From NCBI GenBank assembly GCA_003024785.1, contig PUQB01000722.1:36837-100836 (forward strand): a DNA stretch of 64,000 nucleotides, given 5' to 3'. The position numbers and the translations under genes were made by a program. How positions within the stretch are numbered: position 1 is the stretch's first letter; every line of letters starts with the position of its first letter. The notes below the pieces were generated by a model. That model was given only the letters and a program-made list of their open reading frames with translations, made no database searches and was not told the origin of the DNA. Below are positions 8,441 through 19,628 of this stretch, one piece after another. The stretch is from Selaginella tamariscina. Lineage: Eukaryota > Streptophyta > Lycopodiopsida > Selaginellales > Selaginellaceae.

Positions 8441-11400
8441 CAGGATAATATGTATAAAATATGTCTTCTTCGGAACAACGAGATAGTTGGCACTGGAACT
8501 GTGGAAGTTCGAGATGATAATGCATCATGTCACAATATTGCCCAAGGATCTTGTGTGTACGTATGGGTGAACACCATTTTCAAGCATGTTGAGGTTCCGG
8601 GAATGGAATTTGAGAGGGTTCTCCTGTATTGTGGAATTTGGAGAAAGTCAAGGCTGACACAGAATATACAGAGTCACAAAACAAACAGTAGCACGAGTTT
8701 TTCCAGATGATGGCTTGCCTGCTGTGATGGATGAGGTGATTCTCTTTCTTCGTGAGATTGAGTTGGAAGAGGCATCATCACAGCTATAAATCCAATGGAA
8801 GCAGTGTCAGAAGAGAAACTAGGGTCCGACTTCGTGGGTGTAGTTGTGACAGAGGTTTCACCTAATGGCACTTTGCATCCTGGATCCCTCGTGAGGTGGC
8901 GAACATCTGAATTAAGACGGCAAGATGGTTCAACATATTCTGGGTTGGATTTCAATAATAACAACCCGGAAGAACAACTCATATTTGAAGAGGTTCCTTG
9001 CATTGGTCCTATTGTAAGAAAAAGGCGATTCATGGGTTGCAGATCTTCCCCTGCAAGTTTCAGCAAGAGGGTAAGATGGATCCTACATCTTCCGAAAGTG
9101 TTACGAGCATTTCCACGATTGACTGTTGCAAGAAGAAGTGTTGTCAGATGGCAGACCGGAATGAAATTACCCAATGTAGACATGTCTTTCGTACCTCACC
9201 CAAAAGCAAAGGCATGAGTTTGTATATGCTGCACTAACTGGGTGTATTGATGGAATGGCCTCGGACACAGGTTATCAGAGTACATCCATGGTATTTAATA
9301 AGGTGGCCATCTGCTTCAAAGCTTGGTACAGTATATACGGGATCCCAAAGACCACGTTCTACCGTCGGAGGGATGAGTGGCTAGATGGAGCGCGAACCTC
9401 AGTACATGGGAACACTCGCTTGGTCAAAACCCGCTCTCACATTATGGCAGCCATAGAGATACTCAAGGCTTTTGTGGAAGCAAATGCAGACAGGATGCCT
9501 CACAAATGCCGAACCACAAATGCAGGGGTCAGGGAAAATCTCAAGGTTTTGCCTTCAATCTACACTCAATTGAAGCTGTGTGAACATGTGAACAAGTGCC
9601 TCAGTTTGATGGGGCTCAAGCAATCTGCACTGGTACCTTCAACAACATATGGAATACTCATTTTAAGGATGTGGAGATTGCAAAACACTCTAGCTTTTCC
9701 AAGTGTGACACTTGTACATCATTGAAGGCTGCAGAGGCTTGTGCAAAAACCTTGGTGGAGATCACTGCCATTCAAAAGAAGATGGAGGCCCACATGATTG
9801 CACAACAAACTTGCCGGTCTCAGTACTATGCACACCGCATGCTTTCTGTGTCACGCCCATCAGAGTACCTGTGCTTGATCCATGACAAGATGGATCATTC
9901 AAAGACCAGCATTCCAAAGCTCGTTTGCAACACCAAAGTGCCTTGGAAATGTCATGAAACTTCCGATTTCATTGACAGGTGTGCTAACACATGGACACGG
10001 TTGTGAGTCATATGGACACTTTTCACTTCCACATTGGTCTAGCGACTCCAATTTCACTATTGGGTCGTTGGCCATGTGTTTCAGAAACCTTGAAGCCCAC
10101 TCACAGACAAGTCCTATCAGTGATCTCAAAGTGAAGAAACAACACCTTCAACCTTTACATAATGCTCTCATGAACACGTCTGCACTTGAGGCTACTTGGG
10201 AATATGAGAGGCATTGTCAGCAACCTGCACAAAAAACAGATGGCCCTGTTGAGAGTTCAGGTTCAGTGGAGGGATCTAGCTCAAATAGTGTACATGTGTC
10301 CTCAACATCAAATAAGCTTCCTCGTCATTTGCTTTTACAGATGGATAATTGTGCAGGCGAGAACAAAAATAGGTAAATCATTTTACTTAAGGGTTTCTCA
10401 AGCTCATACTTACTTTTATTTTCTAGATATGTGCTAGCATACTTGTCAATGCTTGTTGCCAAAGGTGTGTTTGAAACAATCACGCTCAGTTTTCTTTATG
10501 GTTGGTCACACTCATGAAGATATTGATGCGTTCTTCAACTCTACAAAAAGGACAAGTGCACTTACCTTACCGCATATGATGAATCTTTTTGAAAATGCAT
10601 CTCCAAAAAAAGTTGTGCTTTGCTTGTGACTGAGGTGCCAGACTTCAAAAAATTTCTCAAGGAGTATATAAAAGAGGGGATGATACATAGTAAAGTCTTT
10701 GCCATTCCCAAGAAAGATAAAGATGACCTTTCCAACTACCATGTGAACAAGCCTTAAATAGCAATAATTTTATTTTTTTTTATGATTTATTCACATCATT
10801 TTTAATTCCATACTACTAACAGATTTGCCAAAGGAAATCAAAGATTTATTGATTTGGTAGCAAAATGGATCAAACCTGTGAGTAGACAGGCAAGTGAAGA
10901 AATTTGCCTTCAACTCGGAATTGTACTTGAAATTTCCATGAAGAGTCACCAATGAAGAGATAAAAGATGTTCCTTTGTACCTTAAGTTACATTGTGTGCT
11001 GGACAATGGGCTACATTTTTTGAATGAGGTTGAGCTTCCGGTGAATTACTAGAAAACTGGAATAGAGTAACCAACTTGCATTCCTTGCAAGATCATTTCT
11101 CACTTGTTGTGAGGAATTTCTTCAAATGCAGGGGTTTGTAGTGTTGATCAAACCATGTAGAATCATCCGGCAAATTCGAGTGCATTTCATGGTAGTCGTG
11201 GTCTAGCAAATTTCAATTTTCAGTCCAATGATCTAGACAAACAAAGCTATTTCAAACCCTAATGTACGAGCCAACACATTGGTGGAAATATTAAATATCG
11301 AAAGTCATCAAATGGAAAATATTGGTATGTTGAGTGGACAGTAAATATCACTGTAACTTACTTATTTAGTTTGATTACAGGCACTAGGGGTACTCTAACA

Positions 11401-11950
11401 AAACCCAGCAACTACATCTTGGATTCGTTTATGGGTATTGAGAAATTGCTTTCTATTAGAGCTGCAATGGGAAGGAACGTTTTAGAAGTGGATATGGATC
11501 AAGTAATTTGCTTGCATGTGAAAAAGACGGTGTTAGCAAAACCTACTAGAACCCTTGCATTTCAAGTAAATGTTTGAGCTAGAGGAAAGCCCAAAGAGAC
11601 TTTAAGTAGTGACCCAGTATGAAAGCAATAATGATAAAGTTGATCACGACCAAGAAGAGAGCCTGAACATTAAGATAAAAATCCACTAAAGAGAAATCTA
11701 AAAAACACAAGGAATAGGAAGTTGAACAATTACAATAGACACAAAAGTCACCTAAGAAGAATAAATAAAGCGAAAGCCTGCCAATGCACAAAAGGGTCCC
11801 AACACACAACCTCCACTTCAATTTTCAAATATCGAACATTAAAATATGCACAAGAAGAAGAAGAAGAAGAAAATGGTATGGGGAACTACTAGTGATGAAC
11901 TACAAAGAAGAACGTAATCAACTAACCTTCCATGGGGCATTGTCCACACA
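8441..11950 (+). pseudogene. DUF7869-like, probably transposon-derived gene; frame-broken, introns retained
   Basis: Pieces in several frames follow the order of the DUF7869 family of plant and animal genomes. First comes an N-terminal segment with VGTGTVEVRDD and VYVWVNTIF (8441-8640), then a Cys cluster CCKKKCC (about 9123). Next are GIPKTTFYRRRDEWLDGA and HGN (9340-9410), then FSKCDTCTSLK (about 9692-9727). Then come HDKMDHSKTSIPK (from 9881), LTGVLTHGHG, LLLQMDNCAGENKNR (to 10372) and, after a frameshift, GHTHEDID (10504-10527). Asp in DxMD, Asp in DNC and Glu/Asp in THEDID could be an RNase H-like catalytic set (inference). A 54-bp intron (10373-10426) joins NKN-R to YVLAYLSML. A second likely intron starts near 10742 and ends with TACTAACAG at about 10821. 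Frameshifts are visible near 9580, 9955 and 10497. The Lys/Pro-rich tail lies in 11055-11900, which recurs in the tandem units. Confidence 0.7.
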
Positions 11951-12291
11951 ATGAAAACTAAGAAGATCGAGAGTAATGTTCCAAAGAAGAGTTAATGAAG
12001 GGTCTATGCAAACAAAAATATTTTTTGTAAATTCAATCCTATATTTTTGGTACAAATTTAAAATACTAATTTAACTTTTGGAATTAGCTGCAATGTTTTG
12101 AATAATATTTACCACATTGCTAATCGAGTGATTATTCAGGGGCTTCTGCATGAAATTATACCAGTAACTAAACTATATATGTTGTATATACCTGTGTACA
12201 TGTACAGACACACTTACATAACGAATGTATTATGTGTACATTTAACTTGACACGGTTAATATGTATTATATCTAATTTTTAATAGGAGGAA
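11951..12291. other. AT-rich leader between pseudogene tail and tRNA
   Basis: No coding frame is seen; ends in TTTTTAATAGGAGGAA just before the tRNA. Corresponds to 31501-31841 and 51770-52106. Confidence 0.5.
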
Positions 12292-12364
12292 GCTTTCATA
12301 GCTCAGTTGGTTAGAGCACCCATTTAGTAAGCGGGAGGTCTTGAGTTCAACTCTCAATGAAAGC
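12292..12364 (+). tRNA. tRNA-Thr(AGT), unit 1, probably impaired
   Basis: Seventy-three nucleotides fold as a cloverleaf: acceptor GCTTTCA/TGAAAGC, D-arm GCTC/GAGC and T-arm TTGAG/CTCAA. The anticodon loop is TTAGTAA, giving anticodon AGT. A- and B-box sequences (TAGCTCAGTTGG, AGTTCAACTC) are present. Unlike units 2 and 3, base 30 of the anticodon stem is A rather than G, giving an A-C mismatch (CCCAT against GCGGG). The next (discriminator) base is G instead of A. Folding and charging may therefore be weakened. No intron. Confidence 0.85.
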
Positions 12365-12620
12365 GATTTAGTGATGTTAAGGACACATCTATATATGTCT
12401 ATGTACATAACACTGGAAACAAAACAATACTTTAAACACCGTTTAATATTTCATGCAAATAGCTATGCTGCTTTGCATAGTATATAGAAATTAAAGTGTG
12501 CATTGTTCATATATATGTTTTACAAATCCAGTTTTAAGTACTTAGACATGGATATATACATATGTGTGTGTGTGTGTGTGTGTGTTATATGTAAGTGAAC
12601 GTGTTATATTTGCATGTATG

Positions 12621-12668
12621 TGCTTTCAATTGAGATTCGAACTTGAAACCCTTCACTCACTAAACGAG
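12621..12668 (-). pseudogene. Inverted 3' half of a tRNA-Thr(AGT)
   Basis: On the minus strand this reads CTCGTTTAGTGAGTG, then GGGTTTC, then AAGTTCGAATCTCAATTGAAAGCA. It matches the anticodon arm, variable region, T-arm and acceptor 3' strand of the tRNA at 12292 with scattered changes. The 5' half (acceptor 5' strand and D-arm) is not recognisable. It is a decayed half copy, about 260 bp from the full tRNA and facing it. Confidence 0.6.
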
Positions 12669-14650
12669 TATTTCAATACATATGCATGTATACAACATAG
12701 ACGCTTCTATCCTAAATATATGCAGTCACACACACACACACACACATATGTGTGTGTGTGTGTGTGTAAAAGTGTAAGCGTTTTGTTTTCTGCTATAATT
12801 TCGTTGTTTATTCACATTGATGAGGAGTTCATGACAGACACACATGCGCACATTGAATAAACTTATTCCATAAGATAGTACACAAACAGCTATACATTTT
12901 TATATCTTGTGCTTATTTTAATTACTGTTTGGCTTAAGAACCAGATATTATTACATATAAATGTGTGCGCCTCTGCATAAGAAACAAATATCAACAAGAT
13001 TATATATATTACTTGTGAAACTTCACTATTTATATATGTGTATACATATGTATATGCACGTCTAGATGCATCACATGGGGTTTGTGTATGGATGATCGTA
13101 TATGTACATGTGAAAATATACAAGTGCATACGTACAGATACAAGTATACGTGTACATTTTTTTATTATTATTGTTTAGTAGTCTTTGTTTATATAAACTT
13201 ATAATTACTTGATTATTAATGCATCATCTTTTAACCTTAGTACTATAACATTTTCACTGTAGAAAGTGTTCATTTTTTAAACTATTACAACTTTCACTAA
13301 CTCTGCAATGCAATACTAAATGTAAAAACTTTAATTTTTCGTTCTCAATAGCTAATATTTAAAGGCTTTAACATTTTTTATATGTATATAACCACATTTT
13401 ACAGATTTGACAAGATTAAGACGATTAAGCCTGGCAGAATGCACAAGGTTAAACACATGCAGTCATACATCATACATATAGACGTCGTCATGTGTGTGTA
13501 ATAAATACATACATAACTGATTATGAATATGTGTGTGTTTTTATATCATACACATAGTTTCTTTTCAATTGTTATTCTTTAAAGTCACATATTTCAAATA
13601 ATACAAACTCCATGATTTTTCATTATTCATCTATACTTTATTTTATTAATTTAATAAAAAGATTCCTCTTAGCCATTGATATATATTGTCTCATATTCTA
13701 TTCATAGTATTTTTAAGTTTCTTAAAGATACTAACTCAATATCTTTAACGTTGTTAATAATGGCACTCTTTCATAAATACAAAATCTGCAATTATACAAT
13801 TTATGTTAAGTCAAAAAAAAAAACATTTGTTTCCCAAAGGTCTCCCCCACGTGAAGATGCTTTAAAATACATAATTTTATAACCAATGTTTAGTTGAGTT
13901 TTGAGCTATTTTAGTGAATTTAGGGTAATCTTTAATAAGATTTATAAAAGTATTTGCATATTTTAAGAAAATATGTGTTTTAGTAGTTTAAAAATATAAT
14001 ATGCTATAATATTATATTAAGTATGAAAGAAGAATTAAGGTAGAAAGAAAGATGAAAGTGATAAATGGAATTAAAATGCAATTATAAATTTATTAATTTA
14101 ATTTCTTTTAAATTTAAATTTAATAATAAGAAATGTTTTTTAATTTGCTATGTGCAAGATTTTAGAAATGTTTTTGAATTTGTTGAGTATAACAGTAATT
14201 CTTAAATCATAAGAACGTGCAAGTGTGTGTATGTGTTTAATTATGTAGTTTTAATTTATTATAAATAGTAATTGAAATATGTCTCAGTGTATTGAGGTTA
14301 TGAGATAAATTAGGAATATTGCTTTATGCGTAATTAATCTTGATTGTTTCGTAATCACTCACTTACAATACCACCCTATAATACTACCCTATATTCTTTA
14401 ATGTTCAAGTAACATGAAAATCATCTCATATTCAACATTGAAATAGCTTATATATCATTAAGCCTTAATATATGGACGATGGCTAATATTCTAATGTTTT
14501 AAATAAGATAATTTTTATATACGGTAATACATATATTTAATATGACACATATACCAGCATATTTAAACTATGATTAGCAATAAGGGTTTGTGGCGATTTG
14601 ATGTAAAGATATTTACATTTGCATGTGTGAGTTAACGTTAATTTTAATTA
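12669..14650. other. AT-rich gene-free stretch with CA/TG palindrome
   Basis: A (CA)n-CATATG-(TG)n run at about 12727-12767 is self-complementary over some 40 bp. The rest is AT-rich with TG- and TA-rich patches. The only coding-like signal is the short LRR-like exon at 13405-13447. Confidence 0.6.
13405..13447 (+). pseudogene. Orphan LRR-like exon, unit 1
   Basis: After an acceptor-like AACCACATTTTACAG, one frame reads LTRLRRLSLAECTRLNTC, a leucine-rich repeat pattern (LxxLxxLxLxxC). A donor-like GTTAAAC follows AAG at 13448. No partner exon is found nearby, so it is probably a leftover of an FBXL-type gene. Confidence 0.35.
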
Positions 14651-14652
14651 TT

Positions 14653-14683
14653 CACGTGTTATCACGTGCAACCCCTATATAAT
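14653..14683 (+). promoter_or_regulatory. Twin G-boxes and TATA box of the F-box gene, unit 1
   Basis: CACGTG at 14653-14658 and again at 14663-14668, exactly 10 bp apart. TATATAAT follows at 14676-14683, 119 bp before the ATG. This is a good match to a plant core promoter with a bZIP/bHLH site pair; activity is inferred. Confidence 0.6.
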
Positions 14684-14801
14684 TTAGGGCTTTCTTACCT
14701 AGGGCATTCTTATCTAGGGTGATTTTAGGAATTATTAATATTTCTTCGTCTCATTTCCCTTAGCTTTTTATTTCTACTTTGTTCTTCTTTTTTTTTTTAC
14801 C

Positions 14802-15902
14802 ATGGATTCAATGCTATATAACGACAATGGAATAGGTTGTTGTGGAGTGTTGGAGGAGTTGTATGGGACTAACTTAGTCTTGGTTATATTATCTCTTCTC
14901 GATCCGGAACTCTATTTGCAGTCAGACGAGTGTGTAAGGAGTGGCACCGAGTGATAGCGTCACAAGAATTCCAGCAATGTGGAAAAACTATATAGCAAAT
15001 AAAGAATTATGGATTGTAGAGAAATCAGAAGAAAGGTGGGCCAACAATTGTGATGTCCTATATAATTGAAGAAAGAATACATTCTTGGAAGTTGAATATG
15101 TCAAAAAAAAGAGGAAGAGAACATCATATAATCAAAAGTTCGAATTCGTAGCATCATTTAATGGATTGATTTGTGTTAAGAAGAGATCAAGCCATTGGGA
15201 TAGAATGGAACTAGCTATGGTGAATCCAGTCTTAAACATTTGGAAAAGGCTTATTACTTTATGTTGCGATGATGGGTTTGGAAAATGTGAGTTCGATATG
15301 TATGTCGATTATGATTACATGGTTTATGTCTTGCATGAGTTCAAAAAAACTATTCACATATGCATATCTACAACTCTAGAATCAATGAATGGGTTGTTAC
15401 TCCGTGCTTCAGTCTTCACACTAGTAAACAATATACAAGTTGTATGTCCCTTACATGTCCTTACAAGACTTATGGAGATAAGGTTTTTGTGACATACAAT
15501 CAAAATGTCAACACGTGGTGTCATATGACTGTTATCAATTTTGATGTTATCTGGCATGATGTTCTATATGTACATATGTTAAACTACAAGGGAAGATGCA
15601 TTGTGGCTAAATGCACTCGTAACAAAGAATTTCAAGTGTGGGAAATAGATTGGCAAAAGGCAATATGGAAATTAGTGTCTTCTAAAAGCTTGGATGAATT
15701 ATATGGAGGTAACACATCTTCTGATATAGATGGATCTTGGGGGACTAAACTTCTAGGAGACATGATACTTTGGTTTTTGAAAGGTGACCGCAGACATTAT
15801 AAAGCATATGACATTATTCATTGCACATGGACAACACCTGTGTTAAATCCAAAACTAACTACCTCATATAGCTATTTTACTCCAAGTTTAATTTGTCCTT
15901 GA
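14802..15902 (+). pseudogene. Single-exon F-box protein (F-box-associated/kelch type), unit 1, frame-broken
   Basis: By comparison with units 2 and 3 the ancestral frame encodes 369 aa. An F-box lies at residues 24-65 (TNLVLVILSLLDPEALFAVR, then VCKEWHRVI) and should bind SKP1 in an SCF ubiquitin ligase. It is followed by a beta-propeller-like region with SFNGLICV, MVNPVLNIWKRL, MHIYNSRINEW and FQVWEID, as in F-box-associated or kelch proteins; the substrate is unknown. Relative to the consensus this copy lacks 1 nt near 14910 (in the F-box), 1 nt near 14975, 2 nt near 15019, 1 A in the poly-A near 15110, 3 nt near 15316 (a Gly) and 1 nt near 15345. It cannot encode the full protein as written. 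ATG 14802 is chosen because it lies just downstream of the TATA box and starts the shared frame. Confidence 0.8.
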
Positions 15903-16744
15903 ATAAAGTTGTTTTTGAATTAATTTTTATGTCTAAATTTATATTTATATGAATTTAAAATTTGAGTGTGTCTTAAACAACTTGTTTACATGCAATACAT
16001 CGTTATGTATAAGTTGGGCCATGAGTGATGTATACCCGTGTGTGTTACGATTAGCAACCCACTAAATAAAATATGTCACATATTTACTTACATAAATTTT
16101 TCATGATTTAAAAAAAATGAAGAATTAATGTATTTTAGGAAGATAAACTTTGTACAAAAATATATCTAAAATTACTTATTGAAATAGATGAAGTATAATT
16201 TTTAAATCAAATCATATAAACTTGTATCAAGAGATAGTATAAATTAAGTAAATTATCAATTGTAACTAAATATGCTCTATCATTAAGAGTAAATGTGAAA
16301 ATAATGTATTAAGCAACAAATGTATTAGTATTCAATTTTCTCACACCCTAGAAGAGAACCAACCATGCTCGGTGTTGTACGGCTAGCGAGCAGCACCGAC
16401 GATCATCGATTAAAAGCATGGGAGCATGGATGATTATTTGCTTGTTTTTATGTAGTAAATGACTCATATATATTCATGGACCCACTCACATATTTAATTA
16501 GTTTATATATAAATGGCAAGGTGCCAGTTTTACAAGTGGTAGCCAAGTAACTCATAGCTCGGTATGTGGGTGTGTGTACAAGCATTTATTAAGGATCATG
16601 GAAATAAAAATGTATAGTAACATAAAATAGCATACATATGTGTATCTACATGCTCGTGTGTGCAAGTGCACACCCATAGCAAATTCCATATGATTATTTT
16701 ATATAAAATCACCTTATACAGTTTTACTACCTCTTCAAACTATT
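15903..16744. other. Gene-free 3' flank
   Basis: AT-rich, with AATAAA soon after the stop (15902-15907) as a possible polyadenylation signal. A short GC-rich hairpin lies at 16370-16398: CGGTGTTG pairs with CAGCACCG around a 13-nt loop. No gene. Confidence 0.55.
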
Positions 16745-17183
16745 GTAAATGTTTTTTCGGAGTTTCCTTCTTTCCTGTAGAGAATGTGGGATACATCACC
16801 GTACCCCCAAACATTTCCGGAAAAAGTGCCATATTTGTAATAATCCTTTGCTCCGGTGTATTTCATCTTACACCTTCCTTCCTTCCTCCCTGGGAGTTCT
16901 CAGGAGATCCTTCTCCTTACAATTTTGGTATATGAACAGGCACTCCTTCCCTTCCTCTCATAGTTTCCTTTAAACCAGCTGTTTGATATTGCCTCCTATT
17001 TTCTGGATCATGCTCAAATTTCTGTATTGTTTCTGCATTATTCTCTACTATCTTCTCAAGGATATTTTGATATCTATTTTCGTCAGATTTAAGTTGCTGT
17101 TGGGCAGCCACTTTATTGGCTTGCCTTTGGTTCCTCTAATCAGCTAATGCTGGATCAGGACGATGGTTTTTGCAAGGTTCCAT
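16745..17183 (-). pseudogene. LTR-retrotransposon gag fragment, unit 1
   Basis: Minus-strand ATG at 17183 reads MEPCKNHRPDPALAD, a stop, then RNQRQANKVAAQQQL, EKIVENNAETIQKFEHD and GVPVHIPKL, then a stop. A coiled-coil-like N-terminus leading to a V-x-IPK motif fits the start of gag in gypsy-type elements. Further on (about 16850-16780) a frame reads YYKYGTF. Tyr sits where the first two Cys of a CCHC zinc knuckle would be, as if TGT had become TAT twice. It lies directly downstream (minus sense) of a candidate primer-binding site and LTR. Heavily decayed; pol is absent. Confidence 0.5.
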
Positions 17184-17315
17184 TCATTCCTTCTCCTATA
17201 CACATCCGGCTTTACACCTTTTGAGCTATTTTCAGAATGAAAATTCTGTCACTTTAGCCTCTTTTCTCAATGAATGCTAACACTGCAATGGCGAAATCCC
17301 TCCGTGGTCACCAAA

Positions 17316-17418
17316 TGTTAAATAGGAAAACAGGAAACCTCACATTTTCCTGTTTAACCGTTTTCCTTTCTCTCAACCTTTAAGAAAGGATACACATTCT
17401 TTCTTTACATGAACTCTC

Positions 17419-17457
<39 letters not shown>

Positions 17458-17597
17458 ATCTTCTCTTAATGCCATAATGATTGGTCTCCGAACTCAAGGG
17501 CAAGAACGGATTTTGGATATTGCCTTGTTAGATCCATTCATTAAGAGTATACATATCACATGCATAAGATCTTATAATATGCATCTTCATTTTAACA
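17316..17597 (-). mobile_element. Candidate LTR with primer-binding site, unit 1
   Basis: The segment begins TGTTAAATAGG and ends TTTTAACA, so both ends carry the short inverted TGTTAA/TTAACA expected of an LTR. Next to its inner end the minus strand reads TTTGGTGACCACGGAG, which contains a TGG-initiated primer-binding-like site, and then the gag fragment. A (TA)n tract inside could supply a TATA box. No second LTR is seen, so this is a one-sided remnant. The outer border is uncertain and might reach about 17815. Confidence 0.45.
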
Positions 17598-19187
17598 TGA
17601 ATACAAGAGAACAAAGTGTGGAGACTCTCTCTCTCCTACTGGAACGGAGACCCCTTCTCTATTGCCCTAACTACCTCTTAGCTACCCTTCCTCTCGCCAC
17701 GTCATCCTTTTCCTTTCCAAGATTTCATTTTCCTTTCCCTTTTCCTTACTCACCTTCCTACCCTTATTCTCTCCAGTAGGATGTCCTATTCTCTTAATAT
17801 TTTACCTTTATCAATAACGATACACAAAACACATTTCATGGTTATTGCGTAGTTAATTCATTTAAACTTTATTTAGTTCAATCAATTAAAAGTTAATGAA
17901 TAAAGCATATTCAATAATATTCTATAAATATTCTCAATATTTATTTTAATTTTTAATTTTTAATTCATTTAAAAAACAATCTCATTACCATTTTTGTCAT
18001 ATTCTGCCACTTAATTCACTTAATTGCTAGCACAGTGCCAAAATCAAGGGAAAAACATTAAATCACTTAACCATGCTTGCAAGTAGGGTTAAGTGAATTA
18101 GTGCTCGCCCCATATTTTGGTGCCCTTGTTGATGTTCATGTTATCAACTATCTCAGCAAGAATTGTTAACAACATTGCATAGTTTACTTTGAGATCCTTT
18201 AGGCTGCACACTATCACAGTTGTCCTCTACATTTCTTTCGCTCAAGCTCAACTCATAATTCATATCTACTTTTTCATTGCAGGGATTCTTGTCACGACAT
18301 GCAAAACCAAATTAAGCATTATTATTAAAATATGAGCCAGTATTGTACTATGGCTTGAGGAGTCCTTTTAACTTTTAACTCTTTGTATCTATCACACATA
18401 AACAAATATATTAACATGTTCTAATGTGAATTATATTTCACTTGCGGAGGGGGCATTTGTTGTGCAAATGCCATGTCCTTTGTCTATGCAAGGATCCAAA
18501 AACCCTAAAATCTGCTCTATTTTGGTGTGAAATGGAGCATCATCTGCATCGTAGGGCCATGATTGGGCATGGATTTCAAACTTCATCTTGGTATAAATGA
18601 ATCTATTCACACACACACTATCTATCTATTTATCTATCTCTCTCTATATATATAGTATTAATTATGATACATTTATAGTGTTCAAATTTATTTAAATTTT
18701 ATATATATGTAAAATTTAAGATTATTAGTTACTTTTATATATATATATATTTAGAAATGCATATGCATGTAGTGCTTTTTGTACAATGCAAGAGTTGGTA
18801 AGTCCATTACAATCTTTATTCATTTTCCATTTAAGCATAATACCATTGGATTTGCTTATGCAAATCCATAAAAGGGTTATTGGAGTTTTGAATTTCAAAC
18901 TCCTAAAATTAAGTATTATAAAATAGTGCAAATGTAAGTGGTTTAAACACTTAATTATTAAATTGATGTGGATGCAACTTAAGAGATTTAACTCACTTAA
19001 CTGCCTCAAAGATTAAGATAGTATCAAAGTACATTTTCTTAACATTACTTAATTAATGAATAATACTTAAAACACTTAAAACTTATTTGCCCAATGAAAG
19101 GTAAGAACTTATTAATGTATGTATATGAAAACATTGATTTATAAATTATATTTATTTTATAATGCAAATGTATAAAATTTAGGAAAT

Positions 19188-19628
19188 TGGGGTATACCAA
19201 TTATTAAAGTAAGATGCTTATTAAAGCTTATTTATCAAAGCTGGTATATTTGTAGTTTGCTCGAATAAAACAGAATATAACTTTCATTAGCTTTTATATA
19301 CATATGCATTTAAAAACTAATATAATATATAATTCAATTAATAATTAAAGATATTACTCTTATATTCTTATTTAAACATTAATAACTTTTAACATTTCTT
19401 TATTGAAAATAAAAGTTAGAAAACATAAGGTTATAAAAGATTACATGTACACTTTTATAAAGTGAAATGAAATATTATGGTTCTTGTTTAATGATTTTTT
19501 AATGTTCATATAGTATATATGTAAATTTTAAAATTAACAAAATAAATACTAAAGTAAAGTTATATAATTTACTTATAGAAGATCAGTCATACTTACATAA
19601 GGAAAAAATAATTACCTATGCACTAAAT
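19188..19628 (+). repeat. Diverged direct repeat, member A (unit 1)
   Basis: Shares order and wording with 20905-21297: ATACATATGCATTT, then TTGAAAATAAAAGTTAGAAA against a weaker match, then AAGTTATATAATTTACTTAT. It closes with CAGTCATACTTACATAAGGA and CTATGCACTAAA. Counterparts are 39448-39880 and 59700-60138. Confidence 0.7.

Noticed and set aside
16660..16973. Plus-strand frames with CRECG and CHICN that look zinc-binding
   Set aside because: The minus strand of the same DNA reads as gag next to an LTR and primer-binding site, which explains the region better.
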